Of a stretch of DNA of 64,000 nucleotides, positions 55,438 through 63,987 are shown one piece after another. Position 1 is the first letter of the stretch; each line of letters starts with the position of its first letter. A program made the position numbers and the translations under genes. The DNA comes from Chlamydiales bacterium (GTDB taxonomy: Bacteria > Chlamydiota > Chlamydiia > Chlamydiales > SM23-39), in assembly GCA_028278035.1 (NCBI GenBank), contig JANQFC010000094.1, positions 1 through 64,000 on the forward strand. Reading direction: 5' to 3'. The notes under the pieces were generated by a model, which was not told where the DNA came from, ran no database searches, and worked only from the letters and a program-made list of their open reading frames with translations.

Positions 55438-56127
55438 TCAAGCTATTTGCCAATTGATCGGCTTTTTTCCTACTTTTTCTAAAAATTCATTGGTCTTAGA
55501 AAAATGTTTACATCCAAAAAAACCTTTTACAGAATAAAAAGATGGATGAGCTGCTTTTAATATTAAATGAGGATGTTCTAATGCATTATTAAAAACCTTA
55601 TCAATTTTCTCTTGAGCTGATTTTCCCCAAAGCAGAAAAACGATAGGATCTTTTCTTTTAAACAATATATCAACCACTTTGTCCGTAAAAATCTCCCAAC
55701 CTCTACCGTAATGAGATCTAGGATTTGCTTTTTGAACAGTTAAAGTAGCATTTAATAATAAAACTCCTTGTTTGGCCCAAGACAGTAATTCTCCGGATGT
55801 TGGATTAGTTATTCCAACATCTTCGATTTGTTCTTTAAAAATATTTTTTAAAGAAGGCGGCGCCTCTACTGTTTTGGGAACACTAAAAGAAAGTCCATGA
55901 GCCTGACCATCTCCATGATAAGGATCTTGTCCCATAATAACAACTTTGACTTTTTTAAAAGGTGTTTGACAAAAAGCATTAAAAATCAAATTTTGAGGCG
56001 GAAATATAGTAATTCTTTTGTTTTTTTCTTCTATTAAAAAATTCTGCAGTTTTTTCATATAAGGCTTTTCAAATTCTTCTTTTAAATTTTCAGCCCACTC
56101 TTTTTCCATATAAAATGTATTATTCAT
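55438..56127 (-). CDS. ung: Uracil-DNA glycosylase
   Basis: The 229-residue family 1 enzyme removes uracil from DNA in base excision repair. The water-activating motif 'VVIMGQDPYHGDGQAHGLSF' has catalytic Asp68; the intercalation loop 'AAHPSFYSVKGFFGCKHFSK' has His194. 'LLNATLTVQ' and 'VFLLWGKSAQEK' are also diagnostic. It is the first gene of the minus-strand run that ends with dapA, and is divergent from the tRNA gene. Confidence 0.97.
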   Translation of the reverse strand: MNNTFYMEKEWAENLKEEFEKPYMKKLQNFLIEEKNKRITIFPPQNLIFNAFCQTPFKKVKVVIMGQDPYHGDGQAHGLSFSVPKTVEAPPSLKNIFKEQIEDVGITNPTSGELLSWAKQGVLLLNATLTVQKANPRSHYGRGWEIFTDKVVDILFKRKDPIVFLLWGKSAQEKIDKVFNNALEHPHLILKAAHPSFYSVKGFFGCKHFSKTNEFLEKVGKKPINWQIA

Positions 56128-56218
56128 AATTTATCCTTGTTAAAAGAAAAAGAATATACTAAAAATTCAAATTATTGACAGAAAGAATAACATTTTTTTA
56201 AGCTTTTTAGAAAATAAT

Positions 56219-56293
56219 CTGGGTGTAGCGCAGTTTGGTCAGCGTACTTGTCTGGGGGACAAGGGGTCGGAGGTTCAAATCCTCTCACCCAGA
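56219..56293 (+). tRNA. tRNA-Pro (anticodon GGG)
   Basis: A 75-base cloverleaf can be folded by eye: a 7-bp acceptor stem CTGGGTG/CACCCAG (56219-56225 with 56286-56292), discriminator A at 56293, a D-arm GCGC...GCGT, an anticodon stem CTTGT/ACAAG enclosing CTGGGGG (anticodon GGG), and a T-arm with TTCAAAT. CCA is not encoded. It reads proline codons CCC/CCU. Confidence 0.92.
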
Positions 56294-56320
56294 TTTTGTT
56301 GAAAATCTTGTATAACATCC

Positions 56321-56398
56321 TGTTTATAATTTTGTTTATAATCTTTTGCTGACGATAACTGACGAGTCGCAACCAAATGACTGACAATTTATAAACAT
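56321..56398. repeat. Short direct and inverted repeats in the gap after tRNA-Pro
   Basis: In the 214-bp gene-free gap 56294-56507, TGTTTATAAT occurs twice (56321-56330 and 56333-56342), and an inverted relative ATTTATAAACA lies at 56388-56398. ACTGAC occurs repeatedly between them. Near 56440 is ATATCCACA, one mismatch from a DnaA box. No gene or terminator is convincing here. Confidence 0.45.
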
Positions 56399-56507
56399 AT
56401 TATTTTTTATAGATAAAAACTATCTGTTATGAACATATCCACAGTAATAAAATAAAAAAAAGATATTTATAAATATATTCTTTAGAAGAACAGAATCTTT
56501 TAGTATT

Positions 56508-57254
56508 ATGATCTATTTATCAACAACATTGAGAGTTATGAATTCACAATACCGTAAATTATTTTTTGATTTAAAAAATTTTGAGCATGAAAAATTATTT
56601 GAAGATTTTGAATATATTTGGACACCTCTTTTGAATTTAAAGAAATATTTAAATAGTTTTAACTTTTCAAAACAAAATATAAAACTGCCACCTACAAGCA
56701 TTATTGAAAATCCAGAACAGGTTTTTATAGGAGAAAACACTTCTATAGAACCTGGTGTTTATATAAAAGGCCCCTGTATTATTGGAAGAAACTGTTCAAT
56801 CAGACATGGCTCTTACATAAGAGGTAATGTAATTATCGGAGATAATTGTATTATTGGACATGCTACAGAAATAAAACATTCTATATTGCTAAATAATTCC
56901 AACGCGGCTCATTTTGCTTATGTGGGAGATTCTATTTTTGGTAATAATGTAAATTTAGGCGCTGGAGTAAAATGTGCAAATTTCAAGCTAAATAAACAAA
57001 ATATAAAAGTCTTTTTCGAAAATAAAATATTAAAAACGGAAATGAACAAATTGGGTGCTATTATAGGAGATAATGTTCAAATCGGCTGCAATAGTGTGTT
57101 AAATCCTGGGACAATAATTGAAAAAGATGCTATTTGCTATCCATGTGTTAATGTAAAAGGACATATTTTAAAAAAATCTATTATTAAAAATTCTTCAAAG
57201 TCTTTTAAAAATATCAAGGAATTATCTAATGAAACTTTTTCAATCGAATCTTAA
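56508..57254 (+). CDS. GlmU-like left-handed beta-helix protein (chlamydial CT629-like)
   Basis: The 248-residue protein consists of a short N-terminal region (1-65) and hexapeptide repeats of a left-handed beta-helix (about 68-220; 'VIIGDNCIIGHATEIKHSIL', 'GAIIGDNVQIGCNSVLNPGT'). These resemble the acetyltransferase half of GlmU and related sugar nucleotidyltransferases. The GlmU pyrophosphorylase domain (LxxGxGTR) is missing. Chlamydia has a GlmU-related gene directly upstream of ispA. It may be an acyltransferase acting on sugar phosphates; catalytic residues cannot be assigned safely. It overlaps ispA by 26 bases. Confidence 0.8.
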   Translation: MIYLSTTLRVMNSQYRKLFFDLKNFEHEKLFEDFEYIWTPLLNLKKYLNSFNFSKQNIKLPPTSIIENPEQVFIGENTSIEPGVYIKGPCIIGRNCSIRHGSYIRGNVIIGDNCIIGHATEIKHSILLNNSNAAHFAYVGDSIFGNNVNLGAGVKCANFKLNKQNIKVFFENKILKTEMNKLGAIIGDNVQIGCNSVLNPGTIIEKDAICYPCVNVKGHILKKSIIKNSSKSFKNIKELSNETFSIES

Positions 57255-58131
57255 AGCTGTACTTTTATTAAAAAGTTTAAAATCCAAAGTGGAAAAGGCT
57301 ATTTCTGATGAAATCAGCTGTATGGGTGATAAAAATACATTAAGAGATGCCTGTGAATTTGCATTGTTGAACGGAGGTAAAAGACTTAGACCTATAATAG
57401 TTTTAATGATCGCTCAGAGTTTGAATAAGGGCTTTGATGCAATGCATGCTTCGTTGGCTATTGAGTTTTTTCATACAGCCTCATTAATTGCGGATGATTT
57501 GCCTTGCATGGATGATGAAAATGAAAGAAGATGTAAAGCAGCTTTACATAAAAAGTATGATGAAGCAACAGCTATACTTGCGAGCTACAGTTTAATTTCA
57601 TCCGGATATGAAATGATTCTTAAAAATTCAAAAATTATGAGACAACAAAAAGATCTTGCTTATTGCGATAGAGTTTGTGTATTAGCTATAGAGACAATTT
57701 CTCAATATGCTGGAATATTAGGAGCTACTCAAGGTCAGTTTTTGGATTTATTTTCAAAAGAGATTACATTAGAAAATCTTGAGAAAATTATTCACTTAAA
57801 AACCATATCATTATTTGAAATAGCTTTTTTATTAGGCTGGGTTTTTGGTGGCGGAGACCTTGATAAATTAGAAAAAATAAAAAAATGCGCGTATCATTTT
57901 GGTAAAGCTTTTCAAATAGCAGATGATCTCCAAGATTATCAAGAGGATTTGGAAAAAGGTAAAAAAATCAATTTTGCAATAGCTTTTGGAAAAAATAAAG
58001 CTATTGAAATATTTGATCAAGAATTAAAACACCTTAAAAAAACTTTTAAAGAATTAGGCATATATTCAGAGTCTTTTCAAATTTTAATAGATTTATTAGA
58101 TAAAAACACGAAAAAGACTCTCTATTGCTAA
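57229..58131 (+). CDS. ispA: Geranyl/farnesyl-type polyprenyl diphosphate synthase
   Basis: This 300-residue enzyme condenses IPP with allylic diphosphates to give short prenyl chains for undecaprenyl phosphate and quinones. The first aspartate-rich motif is in 'ADDLPCMDDENERRCKAALH' (about 88-107), the second in 'FQIADDLQDYQED' (DDxxD, about 241). 'NGGKRLRPIIVLM' with the IPP-binding Lys/Arg is intact. AAGGA lies eight bases before the ATG inside the upstream gene. A dispersed palindrome occupies the codons for C-K-A-A-L-H after the first Asp-rich motif. Confidence 0.93.
   Translation: MKLFQSNLKAVLLLKSLKSKVEKAISDEISCMGDKNTLRDACEFALLNGGKRLRPIIVLMIAQSLNKGFDAMHASLAIEFFHTASLIADDLPCMDDENERRCKAALHKKYDEATAILASYSLISSGYEMILKNSKIMRQQKDLAYCDRVCVLAIETISQYAGILGATQGQFLDLFSKEITLENLEKIIHLKTISLFEIAFLLGWVFGGGDLDKLEKIKKCAYHFGKAFQIADDLQDYQEDLEKGKKINFAIAFGKNKAIEIFDQELKHLKKTFKELGIYSESFQILIDLLDKNTKKTLYC
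57531..57549. repeat. Dispersed palindrome ATGTAAA-GCAGC-TTTACAT, copy 5
   Basis: This is a perfect 19-bp palindrome (nine-base arms around one A) within ispA. It is the most complete copy and defines the consensus ATGTAAAGC-N-GCTTTACAT. Confidence 0.72.
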
Positions 58132-58235
58132 TACTGCAACGAGAGGTTGATTTCTATTATTGTTTTCTCGATAATGTATTACCGACAAGGTTGTGTTGAA
58201 CATTGCGACAAAACCTGTAATTACCAATATTTGAC

Positions 58236-58442
58236 CTACGCTCTTGCATTTTTGTTGCTACAATCAATCTTACCAGACAGGCATAATCCCAACATTGCCA
58301 TTCCATTTGCTATCAGAACTGCTTGACAGATAAATTTCATAGCAAATTTAGAAATCTTTGTTCTGCTTGTTTCTGATCGACCTGAAATTGCTGGAGCAGA
58401 CACTTCGGGTATTGAGTTAGATGCTATTAGTGTTAATGTCAT
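58236..58442 (-). CDS. Small hydrophobic protein downstream of recA
   Basis: The 68-residue ORF starts at 58442, 24 bp after the recA stop, with AAGGA nine bases upstream of the ATG. The N-terminal half is Ser/Thr-rich; residues about 34-56 form one membrane helix ('FICQAVLIANGMAMLGLCLS'). Base composition is a little less AT-rich than in the neighbours. It may be a real small membrane protein co-transcribed with recA. No family is recognised, and a chance ORF is not excluded. Imperfect inverted repeats follow at about 58180-58222. Confidence 0.5.
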   Translation of the reverse strand: MTLTLIASNSIPEVSAPAISGRSETSRTKISKFAMKFICQAVLIANGMAMLGLCLSGKIDCSNKNARA

Positions 58443-58465
58443 AATTCATTCCTTTTTTTATGTGA

Positions 58466-59479
58466 CTATTTTACAATAGTTTCTTTTGTTTTTTCTATAA
58501 TCAGTTTTTCTATTTTGTCAGAAAGGGTTTTATTTTTTTTCAGCTCTTCTTTGGCTGCTTCTCTACCTTGGCCTAATTTGTTTTCCTGAAAACTAAACCA
58601 AGTCCCTTTTTTGTCGATTATATTATATTCTACACCCATATCTACAAGTGAGCCGGTCTTTGATATTCCTTCATTGAAATTAACATCAAATTCAGCTGTT
58701 TTAAATGGTGGTGCCATTTTATTTTTAACAACTTTTACTCTTACCCTAGTTCCTAACATAGAACTATCAGATGCTTTGATGGTTGCAATTTTTCTGATAT
58801 CTAAACGAACAGAAGAATAAAATTTTAAAGCCCTTCCCCCTGTTGTTGTTTCCGGATTGCCGAACATGATTCCGATTTTTTCTCTAATTTGATTAATAAA
58901 AATTGCACAGGTATTACTTTTTGCTAAAGTTGATGTTAGCTTTCTTAAAGCTTGGCTCATCATTCTGGCTTGAAGCCCCATGAAAGAATCTCCGATATCA
59001 CCCTCTAGTTCGCTTTTTGGAACTAAAGCTGCTACGGAATCAATAACGATTACATCTAATGCATTTGATCTGGCTAATGCTTCAGCTATGTTTAACGCTT
59101 CTTCTCCGCTATCGGGCTGTGATATCATTAACTCATCTAAGTTAACTCCAATTTTAGCTGCATAAGAAGGATCTAAAGCATGCTCTGCATCTATGTATGC
59201 AGCAATGCCACCATTTTTTTGTGCATTTGCAACAATATGCGTGGCCAGAGTTGATTTACCTGAAGATTCCGGTCCATAGATTTCTACAATTCTACCCTTG
59301 GGCACTCCTCCTATTCCTAAAGCTATATCTAAAGAAAGAGCTCCTGTTTTTATTACTTCGACGCCTTTTGCTGCAGATTGTTTTCCTAGACTCATTACAG
59401 CCCCTTCGCCGAACTGTTTTTGTATGTGTGCAAGTGCCTGTTCTAATGCTTTCTTTTTTTCGCCCTCTTCTTTACTCAT
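58466..59479 (-). CDS. recA: Recombinase RecA
   Basis: The 337-residue RecA has the P-loop GPESSGKST (69-77), '[20 protein letters not shown]', '[20 protein letters not shown]', loop L1 '[20 protein letters not shown]', and L2 '[20 protein letters not shown]'. It forms filaments on single-stranded DNA for recombinational repair and works with the RecBCD enzyme encoded about 16 kb away. AAGGAG lies upstream of the ATG. No LexA-type box can be identified safely in the 128-bp gap to glk. Confidence 0.98.
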   Translation of the reverse strand: MSKEEGEKKKALEQALAHIQKQFGEGAVMSLGKQSAAKGVEVIKTGALSLDIALGIGGVPKGRIVEIYGPESSGKSTLATHIVANAQKNGGIAAYIDAEHALDPSYAAKIGVNLDELMISQPDSGEEALNIAEALARSNALDVIVIDSVAALVPKSELEGDIGDSFMGLQARMMSQALRKLTSTLAKSNTCAIFINQIREKIGIMFGNPETTTGGRALKFYSSVRLDIRKIATIKASDSSMLGTRVRVKVVKNKMAPPFKTAEFDVNFNEGISKTGSLVDMGVEYNIIDKKGTWFSFQENKLGQGREAAKEELKKNKTLSDKIEKLIIEKTKETIVK

Positions 59480-59607
59480 AGCTTCTCCTTAATATTTATA
59501 ATGTATATATATAGCTTGATAATATATAAAGTAAACGTCAAGAGGAAAAAAAGTTTGAAGAAAAAAAATGTTTTTTTTGCTTCAATAATAAAAAAGAGGA
59601 CAACTTT

Positions 59608-60585
59608 ATGCTATTAATAGGTGATATTGGCGGAACAAATACAAGACTTGCTTTATTTGAATACAAAAATGGATTAAAATGTGTAAAGGAACACAGATTT
59701 TTAAGCAGTAATTTTACTTCTTTGGTTTTTGCAATTAAGGAATTTTTAAAAGATGACAAAGTGAATATAGAGGCTGCGTCTTTTGGAATAGCTGGGCCTA
59801 TTAGGGAAGGTAGATGTCAAGCTACAAACATACCCTGGATAGTGGAAACTAAAGTAATAACAGAAACTTTTAAGATTAAAAATGTTTTTTTGATTAATGA
59901 CTTAGAGGCCAATGCATATGGCATAGAGAGTTTGAAAGAAGATGAGTTTTTAACATTAAATGAAGGAAAGAAACAAAAAGGGAATGCTTGTTTATTAGCG
60001 GCAGGCACTGGATTAGGAGAAGCCGGTTTTTATTTTGATGGTAAAAATTATAAGCCTTTTGCTTGTGAAGGTGGCCATACGGACTTTGCGCCTAGAGATG
60101 AATTAGAAATAGAGCTTTTTAAGTTTTTACAAAAAAAATATGGGCATGTTTCTTATGAGAGAATAGTATCGGGACCTGGCATTCAAAAAATTTATGAATT
60201 TTTAGTAGACACTAAAAAAGAACCTAAAATTGAATCTTTTGAAAAGGAATTGAAAAAACATTCAGAACCTCAAATATTAATTACACAAAAAGGTATTAAT
60301 AAAGAAATAAAAGGTTGTGAAAAAGCTATTGATATATTTATTTCCGTATATGGAGCAGAAACTGGAAATATGGCATTAAAGCTATTTGCTTTGGGCGGTG
60401 TTTATGTTGGAGGGGGAATAGCTCCAAAAATGATAAATAAACTACAAGAGGGCGCTTTTATTAAGGCTTTTGCCGATAAAGGCAGATTTTCTTCATTAAT
60501 GATGAGTATACCTGTTAAGGTTATCTTAAATGATAAAGCGGCTTTATTAGGTGCCGCTAGATATGCAACTATTTATAAAAAATAG
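59608..60585 (+). CDS. glk: Glucokinase (E. coli Glk type)
   Basis: This 325-residue ATP-dependent kinase phosphorylates glucose to glucose-6-phosphate. The phosphate-binding motif 'GDIGGTNTRLALFEY' (5-19), 'SFGIAGPIREGRCQATNIPW' (about 52-71), 'LLAAGTGLGEAG', and the substrate motif 'EGGHTDFAPRDELEIELFKF' with downstream 'YERIVSGPGI' are all present. Length is typical. The genus Chlamydia imports glucose-6-phosphate and lacks this enzyme as I recall, whereas environmental chlamydiae have it. AGAGGA is upstream of the ATG. The gene converges with the first porin gene (7-bp gap). Confidence 0.95.
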   Translation: MLLIGDIGGTNTRLALFEYKNGLKCVKEHRFLSSNFTSLVFAIKEFLKDDKVNIEAASFGIAGPIREGRCQATNIPWIVETKVITETFKIKNVFLINDLEANAYGIESLKEDEFLTLNEGKKQKGNACLLAAGTGLGEAGFYFDGKNYKPFACEGGHTDFAPRDELEIELFKFLQKKYGHVSYERIVSGPGIQKIYEFLVDTKKEPKIESFEKELKKHSEPQILITQKGINKEIKGCEKAIDIFISVYGAETGNMALKLFALGGVYVGGGIAPKMINKLQEGAFIKAFADKGRFSSLMMSIPVKVILNDKAALLGAARYATIYKK

Positions 60586-60592
60586 TAAAAGA

Positions 60593-61669
60593 TTAAAAAT
60601 CAAACCTTAAAGTTCCTTCCGCTCCATGATAGAATAAGTCTCCTGCAGGAGCATTTCTTACAGCTTCTGTTCTATCTTTTAATCTTCTCATCTCATTTTG
60701 ATTCCAAAAAGCCTGCAGAGAATAACCAAACACTATTCTAAAATGCCAGGAATCATTATGAAAATAACTACCCCATCTAAATCCAACAGAAATATCTAAA
60801 TTTGGAGTAATGTATCCTTTTTTATTATTTGTATTTGTTTGTGTTACAGATGGGTTTGCATAAGTCGCTTCAAGATATTGTGTATTGAAATATTGATAGC
60901 AAAAAGCAGAGGCTATATTTCCAAAAAAACTAAAGCCCATTGGCATTAACCAGTAAGAATCTACTCCGGCTCTGGGTCCTACAAGCCATGTATCTTGTTT
61001 TGCTTTGTCGGTAACTATTGTAGTTGTGTTGATCAAAGTTGTATTTGTTGTTATTTTTTGATCTATCCAACCCCCTCTTAAACCCACAAAAGGATTAAAT
61101 ATTAAATTGGTTCCCTCATAAAACGGTCTACCTAATTTCCAGTCAATTAAATCTAAATCTAAGTCCCATTCTATTGCAATTTTTGAAGCATTGGGAGAAT
61201 CTGTTCTCCAAGCATTTAATAATCTTGAAACAGCAGTTGTTTCATTTGTAGAAATAGAATGCCTGGTTGTTCCGTGAATTCTTGCATATTCAGCAACTGT
61301 AAACCAATCGTCATGCTCAAAGTTCAAGCCCAGCCCAACTTTAAAACCTGGATCAAACTCAAAACTAACATTATGAAGCTTCGATTGAACATTGGCATTT
61401 ATATTTAATGTCCTTGCATATCTTAAGCCTCTTTCTCTAGCCTGCCAATAAATAAAAGATCCCTGTAGGTAAATATCCCAAGAATGACTAACATCAATTC
61501 TTGCAGGAGAATTATAACCTTTTTCAATTTGATCTTGTCCGATAATGTGACCGCTATCAAATTTTTTTAAAGGTTTGTGGCATGCTTTTGGATTGTATTT
61601 TATTTTTTCATTTGAAAAAGCAGGATTTACCGCTAATAAAACAAATAATAAAATTGAAATAAAGCGCAT
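60593..61669 (-). CDS. MOMP-like porin (Legionella MOMP/Lpg1974-type family), copy 3
   Basis: The protein of about 358 residues starts at the ATG at 61669, with AGGAG six bases upstream; the longer frame from 61726 adds a basic stretch before the signal peptide and is unlikely. The signal peptide is 'MRFISILLFVLLAVNPAFS'. Mature features shared with its two neighbours are 'GYNSPARIDVSHSWDIYLQG', 'SFIYWQARERGLRYA', 'PGFKVGLGLNFEHDDWFTVA', 'NPFVGLRGGWIDQKI' and the end 'LFYHGAEGTLRFDF'. The terminal Phe and alternating pattern indicate a beta-barrel pore. Confidence 0.85.
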   Translation of the reverse strand: MRFISILLFVLLAVNPAFSNEKIKYNPKACHKPLKKFDSGHIIGQDQIEKGYNSPARIDVSHSWDIYLQGSFIYWQARERGLRYARTLNINANVQSKLHNVSFEFDPGFKVGLGLNFEHDDWFTVAEYARIHGTTRHSISTNETTAVSRLLNAWRTDSPNASKIAIEWDLDLDLIDWKLGRPFYEGTNLIFNPFVGLRGGWIDQKITTNTTLINTTTIVTDKAKQDTWLVGPRAGVDSYWLMPMGFSFFGNIASAFCYQYFNTQYLEATYANPSVTQTNTNNKKGYITPNLDISVGFRWGSYFHNDSWHFRIVFGYSLQAFWNQNEMRRLKDRTEAVRNAPAGDLFYHGAEGTLRFDF

Positions 61670-61737
61670 TTTTTTCTCCTGTTTAAGAGGTCTTATATAA
61701 TTTGTTATTTTTTTTATTTTATTCATGTTTTGGTCCT

Positions 61738-62793
61738 TTAAAAGTCAAATCTGAATGAAATATTTAATCCTTGAAGCATGAGATCTCCTGGACTTGCATC
61801 TACATTATTTAAAGAGGACTGATTATTTTCTAAAGTATTTTGATTCCACCAATAAACAAAATCGTAAGCTATCAATAAATCAAAATGCCAGTTAAAATTA
61901 TCAAAATATGTTCCATAACCAAGGCCAAGTGATAAATCCAGATTTGGTGTAAAAAGACCTATTTTATCTTTATACCATCTAACAATAGCTATTTCTGTTC
62001 TTTCTTTATATTTAGTTTTAAAATGCTGATAATTTAAACTAGCTGCTATTGCAGAAGTAATTTTAACGCCTGATCCTATAAGCCAATCAGCATAAGATCC
62101 CGCTCTTCCGCCGATTAAATAAGTTTCATTATTTAAATCTGCTTTTCTGATTGCAGGAAGGGTTGTATTAATGTTTAAATTCTGATCGATCCATCCACTT
62201 CTTATGCCAAAGTGAGGTTTTAATATTAAGCGAGTTCCATTATAAAATGGCCGTGCGAATTGAAAATCTATAATGTCATATTTTAACTTCCATTTTGCAT
62301 ATATATTTTGATGATTGAAAGTTGTATACCAAGGAGAATTTATACCGGAAGCATTTTCAGGTAGTTTTTCTGTGTCATCTGTATTAGACAGGTGAAGTCT
62401 TGTATATTCAATAAACGTGTTCCATGTATCAAAATGAAAACCAAGCCCAACTTTAAAACCCGGCTCATAATCAAAGCTCATATTAATTACCGAACCTAAT
62501 CTGGTATTATCTGATAAAACAAATCTTCCAATTTCCATGCTGTTTTGATTTGCCTGCCATAAAATAAAATTAGCAGAAGCAAAAGCATGCCATGTATTTT
62601 TCACTTTTATCAAAGCTTCTGTGTTGTAAATATTTAACAATTCTTTATTTTTTACAGGATATCCTTGATCAATAGAAGTTTCTTTATCAGGATGGCGAAA
62701 TTCATTGCTGCATATATTTGCAGCAAAAACTGTATTTATAAAAAACAGAAAAAATATTGATAAGTATATTTTTTTCTTTTTATAAAAATTCAT
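61738..62793 (-). CDS. MOMP-like porin (Lpg1974-type family), copy 2
   Basis: The 351-residue protein has a signal peptide ending at 'NTVFA' (about residue 24). Family segments are 'FASANFILWQANQNSMEIG', 'PGFKVGLGFHFDTWNTFIEY', 'KPHFGIRSGWIDQNL' and C-terminal 'LMLQGLNISFRFDF'. It is the most divergent of the three: it lacks the Arg-Glu-Arg motif after the first strand. It has its own Shine-Dalgarno-like AGGA upstream and sits 23 bp after copy 1. Confidence 0.85.
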   Translation of the reverse strand: MNFYKKKKIYLSIFFLFFINTVFAANICSNEFRHPDKETSIDQGYPVKNKELLNIYNTEALIKVKNTWHAFASANFILWQANQNSMEIGRFVLSDNTRLGSVINMSFDYEPGFKVGLGFHFDTWNTFIEYTRLHLSNTDDTEKLPENASGINSPWYTTFNHQNIYAKWKLKYDIIDFQFARPFYNGTRLILKPHFGIRSGWIDQNLNINTTLPAIRKADLNNETYLIGGRAGSYADWLIGSGVKITSAIAASLNYQHFKTKYKERTEIAIVRWYKDKIGLFTPNLDLSLGLGYGTYFDNFNWHFDLLIAYDFVYWWNQNTLENNQSSLNNVDASPGDLMLQGLNISFRFDF

Positions 62794-62816
62794 GTTTTAA
62801 TCCTCTTTTTATTATT

Positions 62817-63869
62817 TCAAAAATCAAACCTCAAAGCGGCTGTTAGCCCATGAAACATTAAATTATCAGGTTTTTCTGGTGTTCTGACTAAATTATCAAT
62901 AATAGATACTAGCGTGGCCATTGTATTTTGATTCCAAATATATTTAATTTCATAACCAAGAGTTAGATCAAAATTAGCATTATTATTTGCAAAATAGCTA
63001 CCCCAGCCAATACCTAATAACACATCTGCCATAGGTGTGAGAAAGTATTGTTTGTTTTTAAAGTTTCTAACTAATGCAGATGGATTTGTTGAGTTGCTTT
63101 CTTCTAATCTTATTTTATCAAAATTTTGATAGACCAAACTTGATGCAAAATTTCCAAATATTTTAAAAACTTTAGAAATAAACCAATTTGTATCGATACC
63201 AATTCTTGGGCCTATTAACCAAGAATCAGATGAAGCTACAGTAGGTATTTCTAAACTTATTGTATTAAGAGTTACTTTATAAGTTTGATCTAACCAACCA
63301 CCTCTTAAACCAGCAAAAGGTTTAAATATTAGACTTTTTCCGACGTAATTTGACCTTCCTATTTCAAAATCAATAAAATCTAAATCAATTTTTAAATCAC
63401 TGGAAATAGATGTTGCTGTCGGATTTACTCTATCAGGTCTCCAATAAGATAAAATATTTGAAGCATTGTTTGGCCTGTTAAAAGATGTTTTAATATTTGG
63501 ATGAAATCTTAAATATTCAAAATTAACAGTCCAATTATCTCTTCCTGCACTAAAACCGAATTTTACTTTAAATCCTGATTTATATTCAAAATCAACATTT
63601 AAAATATCATTTGGAGTAGATATTGGAACTCCTAATTCTAATCCTCTTTCCCTTGTTTCCCAATATATATAACTGCCTGCTATAAAAACATCCCATTCTT
63701 TTGTATCTATTCTTGCTGGATAATTATAACCATGCAGCATTCTATTTTGAGGGACTTCATAACCTTGGTCAAACATGTTGGTACATTTAGAATTATCATT
63801 AGAAAATAAAGAGGTAAATAACAAAAGAGGAAATAATAATGTTATTTTTTTTAAATATAAAGAGAGCAT
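62817..63869 (-). CDS. MOMP-like porin (Lpg1974-type family), copy 1
   Basis: The 350-residue protein has a signal peptide (about 1-24, 'LLFPLLLFTSLFS'). It shares 'GYNYPARIDTKEWDVFIAG', 'SYIYWETRERGLELG', 'KSGFKVKFGFSAGRDNWTVN', 'KPFAGLRGGWLDQTY' and C-terminal 'LMFHGLTAALRFDF' with copy 3. A putative promoter lies 48 bp upstream, so it is probably the first gene of a three-gene porin transcript. Families of such proteins are expanded in Simkania and Waddlia and are thought to replace the abundant MOMP of Chlamydia. Confidence 0.85.
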   Translation of the reverse strand: MLSLYLKKITLLFPLLLFTSLFSNDNSKCTNMFDQGYEVPQNRMLHGYNYPARIDTKEWDVFIAGSYIYWETRERGLELGVPISTPNDILNVDFEYKSGFKVKFGFSAGRDNWTVNFEYLRFHPNIKTSFNRPNNASNILSYWRPDRVNPTATSISSDLKIDLDFIDFEIGRSNYVGKSLIFKPFAGLRGGWLDQTYKVTLNTISLEIPTVASSDSWLIGPRIGIDTNWFISKVFKIFGNFASSLVYQNFDKIRLEESNSTNPSALVRNFKNKQYFLTPMADVLLGIGWGSYFANNNANFDLTLGYEIKYIWNQNTMATLVSIIDNLVRTPEKPDNLMFHGLTAALRFDF

Positions 63870-63916
63870 TTTTTACGTCTCCAATTTTTAATAAATAATT
63901 AAAAAGCATCTTTTTT

Positions 63917-63946
63917 ATGTTAAAAAATTAATTGATTTAGAGTCAA
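63917..63946 (-). promoter_or_regulatory. Probable promoter of the porin gene cluster
   Basis: On the minus strand TTGACT (63946-63941) is followed after 18 bases by TAACAT (63922-63917), 48 bp before the ATG at 63869. The -35 box differs from consensus at one position, the -10 box at two. Confidence 0.5.
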
Positions 63947-63958
63947 TACAAATAAAAA

Positions 63959-63987
63959 AGCCGAAAAGCTTTAGAGGCTTTTCGGCT
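63959..63987 (-). terminator. Rho-independent terminator of a gene outside the window
   Basis: A perfect 11-bp stem AGCCGAAAAGC/GCTTTTCGGCT (63959-63969 and 63977-63987) has a 7-base loop. On the minus strand it is followed by a T run, so it probably ends a leftward gene located to the right of the window and insulates the porin cluster. Confidence 0.82.

Noticed and set aside
56172-56387. 71-residue minus-strand ORF with 'RGFEPPTPCPPDKYADQTAL'
   Set aside because: This text is the antisense translation of tRNA-Pro, a well-known false ORF type.
59480-59607. SOS (LexA) box or promoter between recA and glk
   Set aside because: TTGACG and several TATATA-like strings exist, but no pair has proper spacing and no LexA-like palindrome was found.
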